Source: Erodium maritimum
Taxonomy: Eukaryota; Streptophyta; Magnoliopsida; Geraniales; Geraniaceae
DNA length: 64,000 bases
Reading direction: 5' to 3'
Assembly: GCA_963921825.1 (NCBI GenBank)
Contig: OY997592.1
Coordinates: 64,500,336 to 64,564,335, forward strand
In this document: piece by piece, positions 1 through 11,959 of the stretch
Position numbering within the stretch: the stretch's first letter is position 1
Layout: each line of letters begins with the position of its first letter
The notes under the pieces: model-generated
Told to the model about the DNA's origin: nothing
The model's input: only the letters and a program-made list of their open reading frames with translations
Database searches by the model: none
Translations under genes and position numbers: made by a program

Positions 1-945
1 TTTGGGGAATGTGGTCCTGGAGGTATGAATGTGTGCTCCAACGAAAAGTTCCTCGGATGGGAAGAGAAAACATGTCCATGTTGTGTAGAGGCTAGTGAGG
101 GGAAAAAATAGGTGAATAAGGGTATGGGTGAATCATTTCTGGAGTTGAGTGTAATGGGTGAATCATCTCTGAATTAGAACCAGAATTGAACACAGGATGA
201 ACAATAGGTGGAGTGACAGCTATCGATTTACCTCTATCAACTGGATCTGGATCTGCGTTTTGTTGGCCCTCAAACCCAAGGAGTTGTATAGGAGCTCCTA
301 CTGCAGTCGTCCTATCACAAATCAATAGCTCCACATTCTGAGCTTGAAGCTCCAAGTTGCGGCGCATGGCCTTCATCTCCTAGTGTGTCTGCATACACCA
401 TTTCTACATATATGTTCTCAAATCGTCCAAACTTGTGTCACGAGAAGGTTCGTTTGGAGTGGCGTTGGTAGTCATAACTCACAGTCACCGGGGAAAAGCT
501 TTGATACCACTGTTATTTATTGCTTAAAATTATAGAAAAGAAATAGAAATACAAGGGAATTGAGGATTGTATTGTGTGAAAGCTCGAATACAAGATATTC
601 TGCTACAGAACCTTTTTCTAAGCTAGCTAGATAGAGATTACACAATTTCATTCATGCCTCAAAACCCGAACATCGCTAACTATTTATAGCTGCTCAGATA
701 CCCTAACAACGTCAGCAATCCTCTCGCACGATCTTGGCAATTAGCAGGCAGGGACCACTTGAGGAAGATGTACAATGCCACCAACGGTATCCCATTCCTT
801 CTCCAATAGAATGTCAGCACGTGGCGCTCCCATATCCCTCACTGAAGCTCACTTAGCGACTACACGATACACATTGTTTCATTAAACGGTTTATTCAAAA
901 GCAAAGAAGAGGAGAAGGTGCCTTGCATCTGAAGCAATCGTAACA
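1..945 (-). mobile_element. LTR retrotransposon, 5' end only, cut by window edge
   Basis: The 5' LTR of a minus-strand element lies at about 511-945 (tgttattt...taaca). Next to it, at 498-510, is a primer-binding site complementary to initiator-Met tRNA (read on the minus strand: tggtatcaaagc). The internal part runs left out of the window and begins with a gag-like reading frame around 90-480. It is rich in charged residues near its start and in Pro, His and Ser later, with no pol domain visible here, so Gypsy versus Copia cannot be decided. The element is inserted in the endonuclease region of the LINE that follows. The other LTR is outside the window, so age and completeness cannot be judged. 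Confidence 0.7.
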
Positions 946-2019
946 TTTTTTATCTATTCATATTGAAGTTTGCATCATCAATAAATATGGTCCTTGCATT
1001 GCAACAAACATATTACTTCTTTGAAATTTGTTGGTGGAAGAAATTAGATTGGTGGGAGTTCCTTTTATTGTAGCTGGAGATTTCAATTCACTTGTTTACC
1101 TTTTAGAAAGGTCTTGCTTTCTCTCTCAACGTTATGGGTTATCTGAATTTGTAGAATCTATTGGAGCTTTGGATTTACCTCTGGTTAGGGATTTATATAC
1201 CTGGTTTGGCCCAAGGTCAAAAGCTTCGAGACTAGATAGATTTCTCATCTTTCTTGGATTGTCTGATCACAAGCTATTTTTCCTTATTTTTGTTATTGAG
1301 GAATGTGGTCCTAAAATTTCAGATTTCTAAATGTTTGGTAGGATCATCCTAAGTTTTCAGCTGACCGTCAAGCCATGTGCGAAGATATTCATGTACAAGC
1401 TGCCCCACACTTGTCTATTTGGTCTAAATTCAAACAACTCAAGGGCAAGTTGAAAGTTTGGAGGTTATTTGGAAAAGGACATTGAGGATCTCAGTAGAGC
1501 TATTAATACTCTTGACAACTTGTTGTAAATCAGAGAGCTGAGTACTACTGAGTGTTGTGAGAGAGCTTTGCACAGAGCTTCCTTGATTCTGAAAACCAAA
1601 TACTTAACACAAGTTATGTTTAAGCGGCTTAGTGAGGGGGACAAGTTGTACCATACGGTAGCCAATTATAGAGATTCTCGGAAATAAATCAATCGGTTTT
1701 CGGAGCTAGGGGTTGTTTACTTGGCTTCACCTCATTCCAGAGCCAGATTTTCCTCTCCCTCCACATCTGTGGTGGACCTGCAAGGTCTCCCCTTTTCTAA
1801 GTTATCTGTTTCTTAAGCTGTGATATTAGAGATTACTTTTTCAGAAGAAGTATTAGTTGTTATTAGGGATTGTAATGGAGAAAAGGCTTCAAGCCCTGAT
1901 AGGTTCTTCTTGAAATTCTTTCAACATTGTTGGCCTTTCTTTGATGAATTTTCTTTCTAGCTTTCATGCCAATGGTAAGTTAGGGAAATGTGTAAATTCC
2001 TCCTTCATCAAAATTTTAA

Positions 2020-3828
2020 GTACCCTAAAAATATTTGGTTTTCATCCGAGTACCCTAAAAATACTTTGTGACAGATAAGTACCCAAACGTAACATTGTGT
2101 TTAAAATTAATACCCGCCGTTAGTTTTCCATCTATTTTGGATGGAAAATGGTCATGTGCCTGGCACATGACCCCAATTTTTCTAAAAATACCCAAATTAC
2201 CCCTTATCTCTTTAAACCCATTTTCTTTTAAGAAAATAACCCAAAGTACCCAATCTTTTTCTTTAAACTCATCTCATACCATTTAATTTCTATTTAAAAC
2301 TCACCTCAGGACATTTTTTTTTTCTATTTCATCTCAGTTTCGCCGGTGACTCAAAACCCCTTCTCCTTCCTTGTTCCGCCGGCGACTCCATGGCCACCGG
2401 CCATGGATGTCGCCGGTCGTGATCTTGTCCTGTTGCTGCTCCGTTTCCCCAAGCGTTTGCTGGCGTTACATACTCGGGAGGGCCTGCTCTGTCAACCTTC
2501 ATCAGATCTGGCCTTTGTGGTCGGATTCTGGTCGGTTGAGGCTCGGGTAAGGTGGCCGGCCTTGCCCCAGCTTTGATCTGGTACGAGTTCTCTCCCCCCT
2601 CCTCGTTCAGGTCAGATTTGTTCAGATCTGGACTCAGGACACTCTGGCTGTTGCTGGTCAACAACCTGTCGCCGTCGCCGTGGTGTGAGACCCGACCGCC
2701 TTTGTGGTGTGGTGTGAGACCTGGCCATGCAAGGGACTGCACGATTTTTGTTGCCTGAAGTGATTTTTTGTTTGGGTTTGAAATTTTGGTAAAAACTTTT
2801 TTGTTCTGAAATCTTAACATTTGACTGATTTCAGACCCAAAATTATTACCAAATCTGAAAATTTTAGGATTTTGTTCAGTTTGAAATTTGGGTGAGAACA
2901 TTTGTGTCGTTCTTCATGTTTCCTTCATTCGAATCTTAAATCTGGAAATTACCTTTGTTCATCGTTTCTGGAAATTTTGATGGGGTTGAACGGTGTTGGT
3001 GTTGATTAATGGAGTTGGATGGATGGTATATGAATCTGGAAATGGAGTTGGATGGATGGAAATTTCAATTATATTGTTGAATGGTGTTGGATGGTATTGA
3101 ATGTTGTTGGGGTTGGATTGATCCGAGATTGGAGGAGATGGAGAGATTGGTTCAATCAGATTTTAAATGCTATAATCAGAGATTAGGAAATAGAAACCAA
3201 TATAATCAGATTTTAGAATATTAATTAATGAAACTGATTTTTAATTATTAAAACTGATTTTTTGTAATTAAAATCTGATTTTTTTTCTAGTAAATTCTGA
3301 TTTTAAAATAATAAAATTTGAATTTTAAAATAAAACAGGATATTAAAGAATTTTTAATAATAAAAATTGATTTTTTTAAAAAATAAAAACTAATTTGTCA
3401 AAATATAATATATATTTTTTTAAATGATTTTTAAAAATAAAATCTGATTTTTTGAAATAAAAGCTAAATTTCTTTAAAAAATAAAACTTGATTTTTTATA
3501 ATAAAATATTAACTTTTAAAATAAAAACTAATTTGAAAAAAATAATATCTGATTTTTTTTTAAAAAAATTGAGTTTTTAAAAAAAACTGATTTATATAAA
3601 ATAAATAAATAAATAAATTTTGAAATTCAATGGCATGGTTTGAAAATTTGAGTGTTGAGGAGGGGTATTTTGGACTTTTCAACGTTTTGGATGGAAAATA
3701 GACAGAAACTAACGGTGGGTACTGATTTGAAAATAATGTTTCGTTTGGGTACTTATCTGTCACAAAGTATTTTTAGGGTACTCGGATGAAAACCAAATAT
3801 TTTTAGGGTACTCGGATGATAATAACCC
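2020..3828. mobile_element. MULE-like DNA transposon (MULE-1) with gene-like cargo
   Basis: Long terminal inverted repeats of roughly 150 bp begin 'gtaccctaaaaatatttgg' on the left and appear inverted at about 3650-3811 on the right. A 9-bp direct repeat, aaattttaa, flanks the element at 2011-2019 and 3829-3837, as expected for Mutator-like transposition. Joining the flanks restores LINE text (NFNDFRPIN), which supports the boundaries. The right end carries about 17 bp more than the left, from a partial duplication of a 'ggtactcggatga' unit. The inside is a GC-rich block at 2330-2760 followed by very AT-rich sequence. No transposase is seen, so the element is non-autonomous. Confidence 0.8.
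2330..2760. other. GC-rich cargo of MULE-1 (possible captured gene fragment)
   Basis: A block far richer in GC than the element around it, with 'gccggcgactccatggccac'-type words, open in several frames on both strands (for example minus 2329-2901 and plus 2346-2576). None of the translations matches a family I recognise. Proline/arginine-rich compositional openness is common in such DNA, so I do not call a gene. It could be a transduplicated first exon or 5' UTR (Pack-MULE style) or sequence native to the transposon family. Confidence 0.4.
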
Positions 3829-5315
3829 AAATTTTAATGACTTTAGACCTATCAACTTACAAATTGATCTCCAAGTTATTAGCTGCTAGACTCTAACCAT
3901 ATATGGATCAATTGGTGAATGATGTCCAATCTAATTTTATTGGAGACAGACAAATTTTGGATGAGCAACTAAGGTAGTGCAACATATCAAATATTATGGG
4001 GATGAACTGGTTATCATAAAAAACTTATCATCATATGGACTGGTTACTTGTTAAAATTCTTACCAAGATGGGATTTGGTGTTAAATGGTTAATGTGGATC
4101 CAATCTTCCATCCAAGTATGGATTTCAATCCTGATCAATAGTTCCCCCTCCTCAGACTTTCAAATGCATAGAGGTTTAAGACAAAGATGCTCTGTATCCC
4201 CACTTCTCGTTGCATTGACGGTGGAAGCTCTTCATCAACTTATGGTGGTTAGTCTTGAAAAGGGCTTGATTGAAGGGGTTAGTTTTAGCAACAGTTGTCC
4301 TAATGTCTCTCATCTTCAATCTGTATATGGTACATTAATTTTTACGAAAGTGAATTATCAGAAATCTAAATTTGTCCTCTTGAATCCTCATTCTATGTCT
4401 GGCCTCCAGATTTCTTAGCTTCCCTTCCTTTTAACTATTTGGGTTTTCAGTGAGGAGCTAATCCTTCAAGGTTGCAGACTTGGGAGCCTATCATTCTTAA
4501 TTTCAAAAGAAAGTTGGAGCTGTGGCATACAAAAATGCTTTCTTTTGGTGGGAAAGTAACCTTAATTAAATCCACTCTTTGCTCTCTCCCTTTGTATTAC
4601 ATGTCTCTCTTTAGAGCCTTCGCTGGTGTTTTTGAAGAATTAGAAAGTTGGCAGAAGAGATTCTTATGGAAAGGTTCAGTTATCAGAAGAGTTTTAAACA
4701 AGACTAAATGGTTTGTTGTGTGTTCTCCTAAAGCTGGTGGAGGTCTGGAAATTAGGAATTTACACATCATGAATAAAGCTCTATTAGCTAACTGACAGTG
4801 GAGGTTTGCCTTGGAGAAGAAGTCACTGTGGAAGAAGGTTATTTATTTTAAGTATGGGTGGGATGAAACATCAAAGTTGGGTTTTTCCAATAACCAAAGC
4901 TTTTTTAGCTTTGCCAATATTTTTTGTTATAAAGGTTTGTTGTGGAGATTGAGAAATGATGTCAAGATTAGCTTCTGGGAGGATATCTGGCTTACATTAT
5001 CCTTCTCAAGTTCTCTTTCCAAAGATTGTTTCATCTAAGTAGAAAGAAAAGGGGAAAGGTAGCTTTGTTTTGGCAGAATGGTATGTGGTATTTGGACTTT
5101 ACAAGAAGGTTGAGAGGCTGGGAAAGAGGAATATTCAGAAGACTTGCTTTGCTCCTAAAGAAAGTCACTTTATCAGATGATGTTGTCTTGGAAAGCTGAT
5201 TCTAATGGCTTCTCTATCAAAAAAAATGTATGGGTTGCTGTTAGGGGAGGTTCTCAACTGTCCAGAGTGGGCAAAGTTATTGTGATCTACATCTTTACCT
5301 CTTAAAGTAGCAACA

Positions 5316-5689
5316 TTTACTTGGTTGACTTGCTATCAAGCTATTATTACAAGATCTTTGGTCGCTGAGTAGCTTTCCCATTTTGTGCAGTTGAACTGGA
5401 GGATCAAAACAATCTTCTTCGATTCTGCAAGTTCTCTTGGTCTGCCTGATCTAGGGTGATGATGTGGTAGGGAGTGAGGTGGTCTTGTCCTGAGGATATT
5501 GGAGCTCTTATTAGCTCTTGGAATAATCTAGTGGGAAGGAATTCTAACAAGTTCTGGAGCAACATTTTATTTTTGATCCTTTTGGCAGTTATGGATTGCA
5601 ACAAATGGGTTTACTTTCAATGGAACAGTAGTTGATCCTATTCTTGGGGACATTTTCTTAACAATTCAAAGTGAAAGCTACAACTTGGA
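5316..5689 (+). repeat. 374-bp direct duplication of LINE sequence, left copy
   Basis: This stretch of the LINE's 3' part, from 'tttacttggttgac' to 'gctacaacttgga', is repeated at 10932-11305 with the same length and about seven differences (roughly 98% identity). The two copies directly abut the outer ends of the Copia element at 5690-10931, exactly where a 5-bp target duplication would be expected. Confidence 0.9.
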
Positions 5690-8600
5690 TGTTGGGGAAG
5701 ATCGGTAAAGTACGGAAGCGATTTGCTTCTTTCCCCTCTTTGTAGATTTAAGATGGGCACAATAAATTGTAAAACGAAGTAGAGAAAGAACACACACAGA
5801 TTTTACGTGGAAAACCCAAATCGGGAAAAACCACGGTGGACCTCAGTCCGAAAGCTCTTCACTATATGTGAGATTACAAAGGATTCTCTCTACACTCGAC
5901 TATAGGATGACTCACAGATTCTCACTCTCTCAAGTGGCTCACTTTTTCTCTCTACAAGAAGAACTCACAATCTGCTCTCTTAGATGGATATGCAAATATC
6001 TCTCAAATGCATCTATTTATACTACTAAATGGGAGGTTCTAGAAAGAGCGATTCTAACTATCTCCAACACATTCTAGCACCTTCCATCTATTTCCAACAC
6101 ATGCTAGAATGTGTGGTAAGATCTAGAGTTCTCTAACACACTCTACAAAGTGTGGTAGGATGTAGAATTCTCCAACATATTCTAGAAGATGGAATCTTCT
6201 AGAATTTGGGCTTCAAGTTGGGCTTAACACAAATTATGGGCTTCCCTAATTATGGAGGAATACCCAACAAATCTCTTCCTTCCGACTTAGTTAGGGAGCA
6301 TCACCATGCCTGCACCATTGCAACAATCTTCAAGTTTCTTGGCCGAAATTACCTTCGTCATCATGTCTAACCAGTTGTCATCTGTATGTACCTTACTGAG
6401 TTGTAGAAGTTTCTTTTCCAACACATCCCGAATCCAATGATATCGAACATCGATGTGCTTTGATCGGGAGTGAAAAGTAGAGTTCTTGGCCAAATGTATT
6501 GCACTTTGATTATCGCAATGCAATACATACCCTTCTTGTTTATGGCCTAACTCAATCAAGAGATTCTTCATCCATAACATCTCTTTGCATGCTTCGGTTG
6601 TTGCAATGAACTCGGCTTCAATAGTAGATAATGCCACACTTTTTTGGAGCTTTGACTGCCACGATACAGACCCCCCCTGCAAAAGTAGTCAGATATGCTG
6701 ATGTTGATTTTTGAGAATCAATATCACCAGCCAAGTCTGCATCAGTGTAGCCCTCTAGGATAGTATTTCCTCTTCCAAAACATATGCAGCTTCTTGTTGT
6801 CCCACGTAGGTAGCGAAATATCCATTTCACCGCTTCCCAATGTTCTTTTCCAGGATTAGATAAGAAGCGACTTACCACACCAACAGCATAAGCAATGTCT
6901 GGTCTTATGCAAATCATAGCGTACATGAGACTTCCAACCGCTGATGAATATGGAATGTCTCGCATTTCAGCCTTATCCTTCTCACTTGTTGGACTTTGTT
7001 GTCTAGTCAACTTGAAATGCCCAGCCAATGGTGTGTTAACCGGTTTTGCCTCGTGCATGTTGAATCTTTCAAAACTTTTTCAATGTATCTTTCCTGAGAA
7101 AGCCATAGAGTCTTCTTGGATCGATCCCGAGTAATCTTCATTCCAAGGATTTTCTTTGTCGGTCCCAAATCTTTCATGGAGAAGGATGCACTTAATGCTT
7201 TCTTCAGGGCACTTATCTTATTTGAATCTTGTCCAGCAATCAACATGTCATCAACGTAAAGTAGAAGGATAATGAACTCATTATTGGCATACCTTTTTAC
7301 GAAGACGCAGTGATCGATAAGAGTCTTCTTGAAATCATGTTCTGCCATGAATGAGTCAAACTTCTTGTACCATTGTTTTGGTGCTTGCTTGAGACCATAT
7401 AGGCTCTTCTTGAGTCTGCACACCAAATGTTCTTTGCCTGGAACCACGAACCCTTCAGGTTGTTCCATGTAGATCTCTTCATCCAGGTCTCCATGTAAGA
7501 AGGCGGTTTTAACATCAAGTTGCTCAATCTCCAAGTCTAGGCTAGCAGCTAGACTTAAGACCACCCGTATAGATGACATCTTCACCACTGGTGAGAATAT
7601 CTCATCAAACTCGATCCCTTTCTTCTGGTTGCATCCTTTAACGACTATCCGAGCCTTGAATCTGGGATTTGAGTTATTTTCTTCAACCTTGAGCCTGTAC
7701 ACCCATTTGTTCTTGAGGGCTCTTTTTCCTTTAGGCGGCTCCACTAGATCATAGGTGTGATTCTCGTACAGAGACTCCATCTCGTCTTGCTTGGATTTCA
7801 TCCATTCTTCCTTGTGTTTGTCGAGCATGGCTTCCTCATAGCTTTGCGGCTCCCCCTCATCTGTAAGCAACACATAATCTTTTAGTCTGGCAGGAAGTCG
7901 CATGTTCCTCTTAGGTCGGCCTTCTTGTTGTTGCACTGAATCCTCTGATGTAGCGTTTTCTGGCTCGGTTGGTTGATGCCCTATAGATTCCTTTGTTGGT
8001 GATTCAGAGTTATCTACATTGCTTCCAAGGTCTTCTCTTTGGATCTCCGGGGTATCTCTTTCTGAGTTGTCATATAGCTCAGGGATACGACAACGATGAA
8101 TATTTTCCTCCGGTCTTCTATTTTCAGGCCTTTTGTAGTTTTCAATGGTTTGATATTCGAAAAACACCACATCACGACTTCTCACGATCTTCTTGTCTTT
8201 TGGGTCCCAAAGACGATATCCAAATTCGTCCTTCGGTGAGCCAAGGTAGATGCACTGCTTGGTTTTGGAGTCTAGTTTAGCTCGTTCATCTTTAGGGATA
8301 TGAACGAAAGCTAGACAACCAAACACTTTCAGATGGTTGTATGAAGCCTTCTTTCCTGACCAAACTTCCTCTGGGATATCTCCATCCAAAGGTGCTGACG
8401 GTGAGAGATTTATGATATCAACAACAGTCTTGACAGCCTCACCCCAGAATGTCTTTGGTAGCTTGGCGTGGGAAAGCATACATCGCACTCTTTCTTCGAT
8501 GGTGCGGTTCATTCTTTCAGCCACATCGTTCAACTGAGGTGTCTTTGGAGGGGTCTTCTCGAGCTTGATTCCATGTGCTTTGCAATATGCTTCAAATGGG

Positions 8601-10931
8601 CCACGATACTCTCCACCATTATCGGATCGAACGCATTTCAGCGTTAGGCCCGTCTCACGTTCCACTCTCTTATGGAACTCCTTGAATGCTTCAAGTACCT
8701 GGTATTTTGTTTTAAGCAAAAACACCCAAATTCTTCTTGAATGGTCATCAATAAACGTCACAAAGTATAGAGCGCCACCAAGAGATTTTTCAGTCATAGA
8801 GCACACATCAGTGTGTACTAAATCGAGAATATGATTTCTTCTTTTTGGATTAGTAGATTTCAAAAATGAAACTCTATGTTGTTTTCCAGCCAAACAATCG
8901 GTGCATGAGTCAAGTGTCGTACCTTTGATATTGGGAAGCAGTTCTTTTCGTGCGAGAATTTGCAGGCCCTTCTCGCTCATGTGTCCCAGCCTCTTGTGCC
9001 ATAACTCCATGTTTGAGTTGTTATGTGCAACATTTACCTCCGCTTTGTACAACTTTCCTTGCGTGACATACAAGGAGCCTTCCTTTCTTCCTCGAGCTAT
9101 GATCATGTTGCCTTTGGTGAGCTTTCATTTACTACCACCAAAATGACTCACCAATCCTGCATCATCAAGCTTTCCAGCTGAAATAAGATTTAGACGCATA
9201 TCTGAGACATGTCTTACATCCTTGAGGAGTAGCTTGCTTCTTATACCAGTCACCATTGTGATATCGCCAATACCGATAATCTTTCTTGTGACTTGATTTC
9301 CCATTTTTACAAACCCAAACTCTCCATTTTTATAAGATGAGAAAAACTCTCCATGAGGAGTGACGTGGAAGTAAGCGCCCGAGTCTACTATCCAATAGCT
9401 GTCATCATATGCAAGGTTGAGATAATTTTCTTCTCCAATGAGAAAAACATCAACATTATCCCCCGTTGCAACAACTGTGTAATTTTTCTCCTCCTTCCGT
9501 AGCTCTATCTTGTCTGGTTTCACTGTCCCGTTCCTTTGATCCCTTTTGAGATTTCGACACTCTTGTTTCTTGTGTCCAAATCCACCACAATAGTAACATT
9601 CAAGCTTTGAGCGTGATTTGGATCTTCCCCTTGGCTTGTCATAACCTTGAGTCTTGCTTCTTCCTCGAGTGTCATTTCTTCTACGCATTTCACTCCTACC
9701 ACGAATTTCAGCAATGTTAGCATCAAATTGATTGTACGTACCTCGTTCTTTTCTTCGAGCTTCTTCGTTTAACAAGCTGTCAGCCACTAGATCTGTGGTA
9801 AGCTTTCCTTCTGGGGCAGAGTTACTTAGGGTGATGACCAGAGTATCCCAACTCTCGGGAAGTGAACTGAGGAGTAATAGAGCTTGCAACTCATCTTCAA
9901 CCTTCATCTCAGTCTTTGTCAATTGGTTGACAAGACCTTTGAAATTGTTCAGGTGCTCGATCATATTCTCTCCATCTTTATACTCCAACTTCACTAGCCG
10001 CCTCACGAGATGAGCTTTATTTCGAGGTGTCTTCTTTTGAATCATGGACTCGAGCTTTGTCCATAATTCATAAGCATTTGTGTAGGTGGCTACATGCTCA
10101 AACAAACTTCGGTCGATATATTTCTGGGTCATTGCTATGGCCTTGCGGTTGAGCAGCTCCCAATCTTTCTCATTCTTCCCTTCCGGCCTCGTTTGGTTGG
10201 TGATTGGCTCGTGTAGATCTCTGCAATACAGATGGTCCTCCATCATGGGCTTCCAGTATGAATAGTTCTCCGTCGTGAGTTTGAACATGTCGCCATCATG
10301 ACTGACGATACCCTCCATCGTAAGTCGTTGCTAGAACCGGGCTCTGATACCACTGTTGGGGAAGATCGATCAAGTACGGAAGCGATTTGCTTCTTTCCCC
10401 TCTTTGTAGATTTAAGATGGGCACAATAAATTGTAAAACGAAGTAGAGAAAGAACACACAGATTTTACGTGGAAAACCCAAATCGGGAAAAACCACGGTG
10501 GACCTCAGTCCGAAAGCTCTTCACTATATGTGAGATTACAAAGGATTCTTTCTACACTCGACTATAGGATGAATCACAGTTTCTCACTCTCTCAAGTGGC
10601 TCACTTTTTCTCTCTACAAGAGGAACTCACAATTTACTCTCTTAGATGGATATGCAAATCTCTCCCAAATGCATCTATTTATACTACTAAATGGGAGGTT
10701 CTAGAAAGAGCGATTCTAACTATCTCCAACACATTCTAGTACCTTCCATCTATTTCCAACGCATGCTAGAATGTGTGGTAAGATCTAGAGTTCTCTAACA
10801 CACTCTACAAAGTGTGGTAGGATGTAGAATTCTCCAACATATTCTAGAAGATGGACTCTTCTAGAATTTGGGCTTCAAGTTGGGCTTAACACAAATTATG
10901 GGCTTCCCTAATTATGGAGGAATATCCAACT
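5690..10931 (-). mobile_element. Ty1/Copia retrotransposon (Copia-1)
   Basis: The two LTRs, 5690-6269 (580 bp) and 10354-10931 (578 bp), both start tgttgggg and the left ends acccaaca. By eye they differ at about 14 sites (near 97.5% identity), suggesting roughly one to two million years at commonly used plant rates. The primer-binding site beside the right LTR is tggtatcagagcccgg on the minus strand (initiator-Met tRNA); a purine tract lies inside the left LTR. From right to left the parts are gag with a CCHC knuckle (CYYCGGFGHKKQEC), protease (IVDSGAYFHVTP), GAG-pre-integrase, integrase, reverse transcriptase (YVDDMLIAG) and RNase H, the Copia order. The coding region has about three breaks, so it is a fossil, though all domains are present. 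Confidence 0.92.
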
Positions 10932-11305
10932 TTTACTTGGTTGACTTGCTATCAAGCTATTATTACAAGATCTTTGGTCGCTGAGTAGCTTTTCCATTTT
11001 GTGCAGTTGAGCTGGAGGATCAAAACAATCTTCTTCTATTCTGCAAGTTCTCTTGGTCTGCCTGATCTAGGGTGATGATGTGGTAGGGAGTGAGGTGGTC
11101 TTGTCCTGGGGATATTGGAGCTCTTATTAGCTCTTGGAATAATCTAGTGGGAAGGAATTCTAACAAGTTCTGGAGCAACATTTTATTTTTGATCCTTTTG
11201 GCAGTTATGGATTGCAACAAATGAGTTTATTTTCAATGGAACAGTAGTTGATCCTATTCTTGGGGACATTTTCTTAACAATTCAAAGTGAAAGCTACAAC
11301 TTGGA
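10932..11305 (+). repeat. 374-bp direct duplication of LINE sequence, right copy
   Basis: Second copy of the segment at 5316-5689. It starts directly at the end of the Copia-1 right LTR; the LINE then continues uninterrupted with 'aaagtctctcttttacag' at 11306. Its divergence from the left copy is about 2%, similar to that between the two LTRs, which dates both duplications to about the same time. Confidence 0.9.
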
Positions 11306-11517
11306 AAAGTCTCTCTTTTACAGATCCTCTCCCTTCCCCTTTCAGGGTTGGAAATGGTTCACTCATACTTCTTTTAGAATTTCTAAGGACTTTACTTTGG
11401 AACTGATGGTCCAATATTCACTTCAGCTTATTCTATGTGGTTTGGGGAATTGCTTTTTTTTTTTTGTTGAGGAATTTGGGGAATTTCTTTAGTTGCATAT
11501 TGTGTTGTTGGATTATG

Positions 11518-11959
11518 TTTTTCTTTTTTTATATAAGCTCGAAAATTTATTAATAAGACCGATTCTAAATGGACCGGAATGCCCTGTTCAAGTAGAATAA
11601 GGAAAAAGACAACAATTATAAAAGAGCTCTAATAAGGAGGAGTTAAAAGGCCAAGCCTTTTCCTAACACGAAACAAGGAACAGTACCAAAATAGAAAACT
11701 CTTCCAAACCTCGCCTCCCGAAGTCAAAGACGAACAGTCCCTCCTTTCTTCTTGGAAGCCAACTCATGGATTTTAGTCCATGTGTCGGTCCCGTGAGACG
11801 AGGCTGCAAGTTGAGTATTTCCAAGTCGGCCTTGCTCAACCTGTTTTCCAGAATCGATGAGACTAACAATTCTTTCTCGGTCCAAAGAGCGGCTCCTTGA
11901 TTTACACGTAACGGTATAAAATTCCGATAAGTGTTTGGGAGGTCGACTCACCCGTTTAA
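11518..11959 (-). mobile_element. 5'-truncated LINE 3' end (LINE-2), minus strand
   Basis: A 442-bp insertion flanked by the 10-bp target duplication ttggattatg (11508-11517 and 11960-11969). Its left edge is a T-rich tract followed by 'ataagctcgaaaatttatta', the reverse complement of the usual plant LINE 3' end. Short minus-strand frames run through it, but none shows a domain I recognise. A SINE mobilised by the same LINE tail is a less likely alternative. Confidence 0.7.

Noticed and set aside
2020-3828. Telomere-like repeats (taccctaaa words)
   Set aside because: The words occur only two or three times per MULE end, within longer units, and are not in (ccctaaa)n register, so not interstitial telomere DNA.
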